NCBI RefSeq assembly: GCF_900105335.1
Contig: NZ_LT629770.1
Coordinates: forward strand, 2,914,001-2,978,000
Length of the DNA stretch: 64,000 bases
Source: Microbacterium paraoxydans
Lineage (GTDB): Bacteria; Actinomycetota; Actinomycetes; Actinomycetales; Microbacteriaceae
Reading direction: 5' to 3'
The notes under the pieces are model-generated. The model did not search any database. It was not told the DNA's origin and saw only the letters and a program-made list of their open reading frames with translations. Shown piece after piece: positions 59,687 through 64,000 of this stretch. A program made the translations under genes and the position numbers. Position 1 is the first letter of the stretch. Every line of letters starts with the position of its first letter.

Positions 59687-60043
59687 TCAGCGCCACAGCA
59701 CCCCGGCGAGGACGAGCAGCCCGGTCGTCACGACGACCACCGCGAGCACCACCGCCGACAGCGCGCCGGGCAGCGGTCGTCCCTGCCGGAGGGCGCGTTC
59801 GGCCCGCATCCACTCGAACCAGGCGAGCGGCGCCACGGCCGTGCCGGCGATCATCAGCAGCAGCGAGGCGGCCAGCCGGAACCCGGGGTGCAGGTCGAGG
59901 CCGAGGACCTCGAGCGCGACGCCACCCGCGATCAGCGCCAGGCCGGTTCGGGTCCACGCCAGGAACGTGCGCTCGTTGGCGAGGGAGAACCGGGGATCGG
60001 GCTCGTCCCCGACCCGGTAGACGGAGGCGGGGAAGCGGCGCAT
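59687..60043 (-). CDS. DUF202 / YidH-like membrane protein
   Basis: A 118-residue protein with three predicted helices and the motif RFSLANERTFLAWTRTGLALIAGG (about 17-40). ATG at 60043 is chosen over a longer arginine-rich frame from 60154 that overlaps the amidohydrolase gene. The role is unknown. Confidence 0.87.
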   Translation of the reverse strand: MRRFPASVYRVGDEPDPRFSLANERTFLAWTRTGLALIAGGVALEVLGLDLHPGFRLAASLLLMIAGTAVAPLAWFEWMRAERALRQGRPLPGALSAVVLAVVVVTTGLLVLAGVLWR

Positions 60044-60068
60044 GCGCCCATCGTACGGCGCGGCGCGC

Positions 60069-61712
60069 TCAGCGCTCGTGCACCGCGCGCCCGGCGAACC
60101 ATGTCGAGATGACCTCGGTGTGCACGATCTCCTCCGCCGGTCCGCCGATCGCATCCCGTTCCAGGATCACGAAGTCGGCCGACTTGCCGGGGGTCAGGGA
60201 CCCGGTCTCGGCGCCGAGCCCCATCGCCGTCGCGGCGTTGATCGTGAAGACCTCCAGCGCCTCCTCGGCCGAGATCGCCTGCTCCGGCCACAGCGTGCCT
60301 GCGGCCCGACCGAGCGGATCGGCCCGCGTCACGAGCCCCTGCAGGCCCTCGAGCGTGTTCGGCGACTCGCTCACCGGCCAGTCCGAGCCGCCGGCCACGA
60401 GGGCCCCGGCGTCGAGGAGCGCGCGGTTGGGCTGCGAGTGCTCGGCACGCTCTCCCAGCACGTCCGCCAGCGCCTGGGGGATGACGCCCGGGTACCAGAT
60501 GAACGGGGAGATGTCGGCGGAGACGTCCAGCGCCGCGAGTCGGGGGATGTCGCTTTCCGCGAGGAACTGCCCATGCGCGATCTGCACCGGCGTCGTGAAT
60601 CCGTCCGCGCGCAGGCGCTCGGCGGCATCCAGCACGAGGCGTGCCGACCCGTCGCCGGTGCAGTGCACCTTGGCCCCGAGACCGCGCGCCGCGACGGCCC
60701 GGAGCCAGTCGGTGAGCTCGTCGAGGGTCATGGTCGTCTCGCCGTGGAAGTGCGCGCCGTGCACCGGATCCGCCGGATACGGGTCGAGGAAGGAGGCGGT
60801 GCGGGCGGGCGGCACGCCGTCGAGGAAGATCTTCACGAAGTCCGGGCGATGGTGCGGGGTGCGGAATTCCTCGCCCCGGTCGAGCAGGGGCGCGCCGATG
60901 GGGTCGAACCCGAAGATCTCGTCGTTGATGAGGAGCGAGGAGACCACCCAGGCGTGCAGCTCGTCGGCGCGGTCGAGTCCGGCGAGCGCGGCGAGGATGT
61001 CGACGGAGACCCCCGCGTCTTGGAACGCCGTGATCCCGAACGAGTTCAGCAGCTCGATCCCGCGACGGGAGGCGGCCGCGTGCTGCTCCGCGGTGAGTCC
61101 GCCGCTGCGGTCGTACGCCTCCTGCACCGGGATGCCGGCGGCTTCCAGGAGCACGCCGGTGGGGGTGCCGTCGTCGGGGTCGAGCACCGTCACCCCGGAG
61201 GTCGGGATGCTGTCCGCCGTGATGCCGGCCAGCTCCAGGGCCCGGGTGCTGGCCCAGCGGTTGTGGCGGGAGTCCTCCATGAGCGCCACCGGCCGTCCGC
61301 CCGCTGCCTCGTCGAGACGCAATCGCGTGGCGGTGTTGGCGAGGGTGGGAAGCAGGGTCGTGGCCACGGCGCCGCCGACGATCCACGCGTCCTCGGGCAG
61401 GGTCTGTGCCTTCTCCCGCACCCGGTCCAGGATCTCGTCGAGCGTGAGCGAGGGGGCGAGCGACAGTTCGAACAGCTCGGTCCGTCCGGCGAGCGCGTGG
61501 TGGTTGTGCACGTCGACGAACCCGGGGTAGACCGCCGCGTCGCCGACCTCGACCAGCCGCGTGCGACGGCCGCGGAACGCCTCCACGTCGGCGCGGTCGC
61601 CGACGGCGAGGATCCGTCCGTCTCGTACGGCGAAGGCCTCGGCACGCGGACGGGCGCGGTCCGACGTGCGGATCACGGAACCGGTGACGATGAGGTCGGC
61701 GACGTCGGTCAT
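60069..61712 (-). CDS. Metal-dependent amidohydrolase, YtcJ type
   Basis: A 547-residue amidohydrolase-superfamily protein. Metal-site motifs are FVDVHNHHALAG (about 65), the carboxylated-Lys segment DFVKIFLDGVP (about 290), VQIAHGQFL and GGSDWPVSESPN (catalytic Asp, about 420). Related to formamidase-like and exoenzyme-regulating YtcJ proteins, it should hydrolyse an amide or N-acyl group, substrate unknown. ATG at 61712 follows the MoaF-like gene stop by 1 bp, so the genes are coupled. Confidence 0.87.
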   Translation of the reverse strand: MTDVADLIVTGSVIRTSDRARPRAEAFAVRDGRILAVGDRADVEAFRGRRTRLVEVGDAAVYPGFVDVHNHHALAGRTELFELSLAPSLTLDEILDRVREKAQTLPEDAWIVGGAVATTLLPTLANTATRLRLDEAAGGRPVALMEDSRHNRWASTRALELAGITADSIPTSGVTVLDPDDGTPTGVLLEAAGIPVQEAYDRSGGLTAEQHAAASRRGIELLNSFGITAFQDAGVSVDILAALAGLDRADELHAWVVSSLLINDEIFGFDPIGAPLLDRGEEFRTPHHRPDFVKIFLDGVPPARTASFLDPYPADPVHGAHFHGETTMTLDELTDWLRAVAARGLGAKVHCTGDGSARLVLDAAERLRADGFTTPVQIAHGQFLAESDIPRLAALDVSADISPFIWYPGVIPQALADVLGERAEHSQPNRALLDAGALVAGGSDWPVSESPNTLEGLQGLVTRADPLGRAAGTLWPEQAISAEEALEVFTINAATAMGLGAETGSLTPGKSADFVILERDAIGGPAEEIVHTEVISTWFAGRAVHER

Positions 61713-61713
61713 G

Positions 61714-62553
61714 TCAGGCGTCTCCGAAGGTCGCGGGCTCGAGCGACGGGGTGTGGTGGGTGGTCGACAGCAGGCGGCCGTGTGCGCCGAACGTGAAGTG
61801 CGTGGGCACCTCACCGCTCTCGTCCAGCCCGAACAGCACGCCGTGGGAGCGGATCGCGTTCACGTCGCGGTGGTCGGCGATCGTGACCGAGGCGCACGGG
61901 ATCACCTTCTCGCGCCACGCGAAGACGTAGATCCCGGGGCGCACCTCCCACACGCTGTTCTCGTCGGTGTCGGCGAGCCCGCGCTCGGGACCGGCCAGGC
62001 ACTGCCACGAGTACCAGCGCGGGGAGAGGTACACGTGCTCGTAGGCGTGCTCCTCGCTGTAGACCCACTCCACCCGACGGCCGATGAGCGTGGTCGTGGG
62101 GGCGGCCTCGGCGCCGGTGACGTCGGCGCCCTCGATGGTGCCGGGGGCGAAGTGGTGCTGCACGCGGGTGCGGCCCTGCTCGGGCGCGGGGAGGATCTCG
62201 GAGATCACCGCGAGGGAGCGTCCGTGCCGCAGGTCGAGGACGAGCGAGACGGCCTCGTTCGGGAGGTAGCGGTGGTGGAACTGCACGAAGTAGAGCTCGT
62301 CGTCGACCTCGAACGCCTCGTAGTCGTCGGTGTCGGACGCGGCCTCCGTGGGGTCCTCGGCGCCGGGCTGGTACTCCCAGGCGACCGTCGAGTCGTCGAA
62401 GCGGTGGACGATGCGCGTGCCGCGGTCGTCGACGACGGCGATCTCGCGACCGCTCAGGGCGGTGCTGTGCGGGGCCTTGTTGGCGTCGAAGCCGGGGGCG
62501 AGTCCTTCCAACGGCAGCCAGGTGGAGGTGTCGGCGGGGTTGAGGGTCGTCAT
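61714..62553 (-). CDS. MoaF-like protein
   Basis: A 279-residue protein resembling the MoaF family, with two beta-rich lipocalin-like halves (about 1-135 and 140-270). Features are WLPLEGLAPGFDANKAPHSTALSG, YFVQFHHRYLPNEAVSLVLDL and EWVYSEEHAYEHVYLSPRWYSWQCLAG. Despite the usual label, MoaF is linked to monoamine metabolism in Klebsiella rather than shown to make molybdopterin. It lies between an APC permease and an amidohydrolase, which suits an amine or amide catabolic unit. Activity is unknown. Confidence 0.72.
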   Translation of the reverse strand: MTTLNPADTSTWLPLEGLAPGFDANKAPHSTALSGREIAVVDDRGTRIVHRFDDSTVAWEYQPGAEDPTEAASDTDDYEAFEVDDELYFVQFHHRYLPNEAVSLVLDLRHGRSLAVISEILPAPEQGRTRVQHHFAPGTIEGADVTGAEAAPTTTLIGRRVEWVYSEEHAYEHVYLSPRWYSWQCLAGPERGLADTDENSVWEVRPGIYVFAWREKVIPCASVTIADHRDVNAIRSHGVLFGLDESGEVPTHFTFGAHGRLLSTTHHTPSLEPATFGDA

Positions 62554-62592
62554 GGGATTTCCTTCCTTCGGAGAACGGGGTCGGCGCGGGCG

Positions 62593-64000
62593 TCAGCGGT
62601 CGCTGAACCGCTCCAGGTCGGTCGCGAGACCGTCGTAGACGGCGGGCTTCGCACGGCGGAGGTAGGCGGCGTAGACGATGCCGCCGATCAGGGCGAGCAC
62701 GAGCAGGAGCGGCATCAGACGGATCGCGAGCTCCTCGGAGCCGGCGACGATGTTGAAGTTCACGATCGCCAGGATCGAGATGGCCGCGATGCCGAGGAAG
62801 CCGATGCCCGGAGCGATGAACGTGCTCCACCACCGAGGGTCGTTCCGGCGCCGGAAGTACACGACGATCGAGATCGCCGCGAGTCCCTGCAGGATCAGCA
62901 CGCTGAGGGTGCCGAAGCCGAGCATCGCGGGCACGAGCGTGACGATGGGATCGGCACCGGCGAGGGCGAACAGGATCGCCACGATCGCCGCGAAGCCGGC
63001 CTGCACGATGCCCGCGAGCTGCGGGGCGCCGTTCGGGCGGGTGCGGGCGAGGGCCTGCGGGAGGATCTTCGCGCGTCCCAGCGAGTACAGGTAGCGGGTG
63101 GCGGAGTTGTGGAAGGCGAGCATCGCCGCGAACAGGCTCACCAGGAGCAGCACCATCATCACGGTCGTGAGCGGTCCGCCCAGGTACTGCTGCGAGAGCG
63201 AGAAGATGAGGTCGCCCGTGGGCAGGTGCTCCAGCGCCGTGGCCTGCGCCTGCGCGACGCCGGTCGCGCTCACCACGGCCCAGGTCGTGACGCCGAGGAT
63301 CACGCCGATCGCGATGATCGAGGTGTAGGTCGCCCGCGGGATGGTGCGCAGCGGCTGCTTGGCCTCCTCGCTGAAGAGCGCGGTGGCCTCGAACCCGAGG
63401 AAGCCGGTCGCCGCGAGCAGCAGCCCGATGGGCAGCGAGCCGGAGAACACGGCCTCCGGGCTGAACGCCGCCACGTCGTAGCCGGTCTGCACGAGCACGG
63501 AGACGTCGAACACGACGAGCATGAGCACCTCGAGCACGAGGCACACGCCGAGCACCTTCGAGCTGAAGTCGACGCCGATCCGGGCGAGCACGAAGCAGAC
63601 GACGATCGACAGCAGGCCCCAGACGAGCCAGTGCACGTCCAGACCGGTGAGGTCGCGGATGATCGTCTGCATGAAGAAGCCGCTGGTGCCGATCGTGCCG
63701 ACGACGAAGAAGTTGTAGCCGAGCGTCGCGATGAGGCCCGCGACGAGTCCGCCGGTGCGGCCGAGGCCCTTCACGACGAAGGCGTAGAAGCCTCCGGCGT
63801 TCACCAGCTGCTTCGACATCTGGGCGTAGCCGATCGCGAACAGCAGCAGGATGGCCGCGACGAGGAAGAACGACATCGGGGTGCCTCCGCCATTGCCCAG
63901 GGCGATGGCGAGCGAGGCGACGACGACGATCCCGGTCAGCGGCGCGACGGCGGCCAGGACGAGGAAGACGATGCCGGCGACGCCGAGGGCGCCGGGGCGG
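62593..64000 (-). CDS. APC-family amino acid/amine permease (5' end beyond window)
   Basis: A partial gene of at least 469 codons that stays open to the window edge; the start is beyond base 64000. The visible part opens with GALGVAGIVFLVLAAVAPL and GNGGGTPMSFFLVAA, typical of APC helix 1-2, and has about 12 hydrophobic segments. FLGFEATALFSEEAKQP and HNSATRYLYSLGRA are family motifs. It should import an amino acid or amine by proton symport or exchange. The MoaF-like and amidohydrolase genes follow on the same strand, 39 and 1 bp apart, implying one operon. Confidence 0.88.
   Translation of the reverse strand, partial: RPGALGVAGIVFLVLAAVAPLTGIVVVASLAIALGNGGGTPMSFFLVAAILLLFAIGYAQMSKQLVNAGGFYAFVVKGLGRTGGLVAGLIATLGYNFFVVGTIGTSGFFMQTIIRDLTGLDVHWLVWGLLSIVVCFVLARIGVDFSSKVLGVCLVLEVLMLVVFDVSVLVQTGYDVAAFSPEAVFSGSLPIGLLLAATGFLGFEATALFSEEAKQPLRTIPRATYTSIIAIGVILGVTTWAVVSATGVAQAQATALEHLPTGDLIFSLSQQYLGGPLTTVMMVLLLVSLFAAMLAFHNSATRYLYSLGRAKILPQALARTRPNGAPQLAGIVQAGFAAIVAILFALAGADPIVTLVPAMLGFGTLSVLILQGLAAISIVVYFRRRNDPRWWSTFIAPGIGFLGIAAISILAIVNFNIVAGSEELAIRLMPLLLVLALIGGIVYAAYLRRAKPAVYDGLATDLERFSDR

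Noticed and set aside
61714..62553. Molybdenum-cofactor biosynthesis role from the MoaF name
   Set aside because: No other moa or mob genes are near, and the family's link is to monoamine metabolism.

Overview
The window is a G+C-rich, tightly packed chromosomal segment from a high-GC Gram-positive bacterium, most likely a Microbacterium-like member of the Microbacteriaceae. This rests on codon use, frequent GTG starts and 1-4 bp stop/start overlaps, an actinobacterial SHMT active site, a DUF222/13E12-type HNH protein, and REP-like palindromes. I ran no database search, so the genus is an inference. I found 57 genes (the last one cut by the window edge) and no tRNA, rRNA, CRISPR array or complete insertion sequence.

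Layout. (1) 0.3-6.2 kb: amino-sugar recycling (nagA and a GH20 hexosaminidase), then a ZTP riboswitch in front of glyA-folD, and a small unknown protein. (2) 6.2-15.5 kb: an MFS exporter and the homoprotocatechuate meta-cleavage operon (hpaG-RraA fusion, gntR, hpaE, hpaD, hpaH, hpaI), divergent from an MHS-type importer. (3) 15.5-18.2 kb: an IclR regulator divergent from a MobA-like flavin hydroxylase, with tandem 19-bp dyads between them. (4) 18.3-21.8 kb: an ABC exporter with a DesK/DesR-like two-component system. (5) 21.9-27.1 kb: a VOC protein, PhzF, a ThDP enzyme, a phosphoribosyltransferase and an ATP-dependent DNA ligase.

(6) 27.2-50.2 kb: a phenylacetate (paa) regulon in pieces: paaABCDE-paaG, paaI-paaK-paaR, paaZ-paaH-paaF-paaJ and an MHS transporter. 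Four near-identical 22-bp dyads precede the four transcription units, which argues for one TetR-type repressor (PaaR) acting over 19 kb. The pieces are separated by about 9.3 kb of unrelated genes: a RecQ helicase with a phosphoribosyltransferase-like C terminus, an IclR-controlled dihydroxyacetone kinase operon whose DhaM carries its own HPr and full enzyme I, and a lipoprotein. (7) 50.3-54.4 kb: branched-chain 2-oxoacid dehydrogenase E1-alpha/E1-beta/E2 divergent from an Lrp-type regulator. (8) 54.6-64 kb: a 13E12-type HNH protein, an aldehyde dehydrogenase and a GMC oxidoreductase, two DUF202 membrane proteins, and an amidohydrolase/MoaF-like/APC permease unit.

Taken together this is a catabolic island for aromatic acids (phenylacetate, homoprotocatechuate, perhaps a hydroxybenzoate), with two related MHS importers and neighbouring 2-oxoacid and aldehyde oxidation. 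No wholly new defence or mobile system is visible. The most unusual points are the HpaG-RraA fusion, the self-contained DhaM-HPr-EI protein, the RecQ-PRTase fusion, REP-like DNA inside the paaB and paaC reading frames, and the repeated operators.
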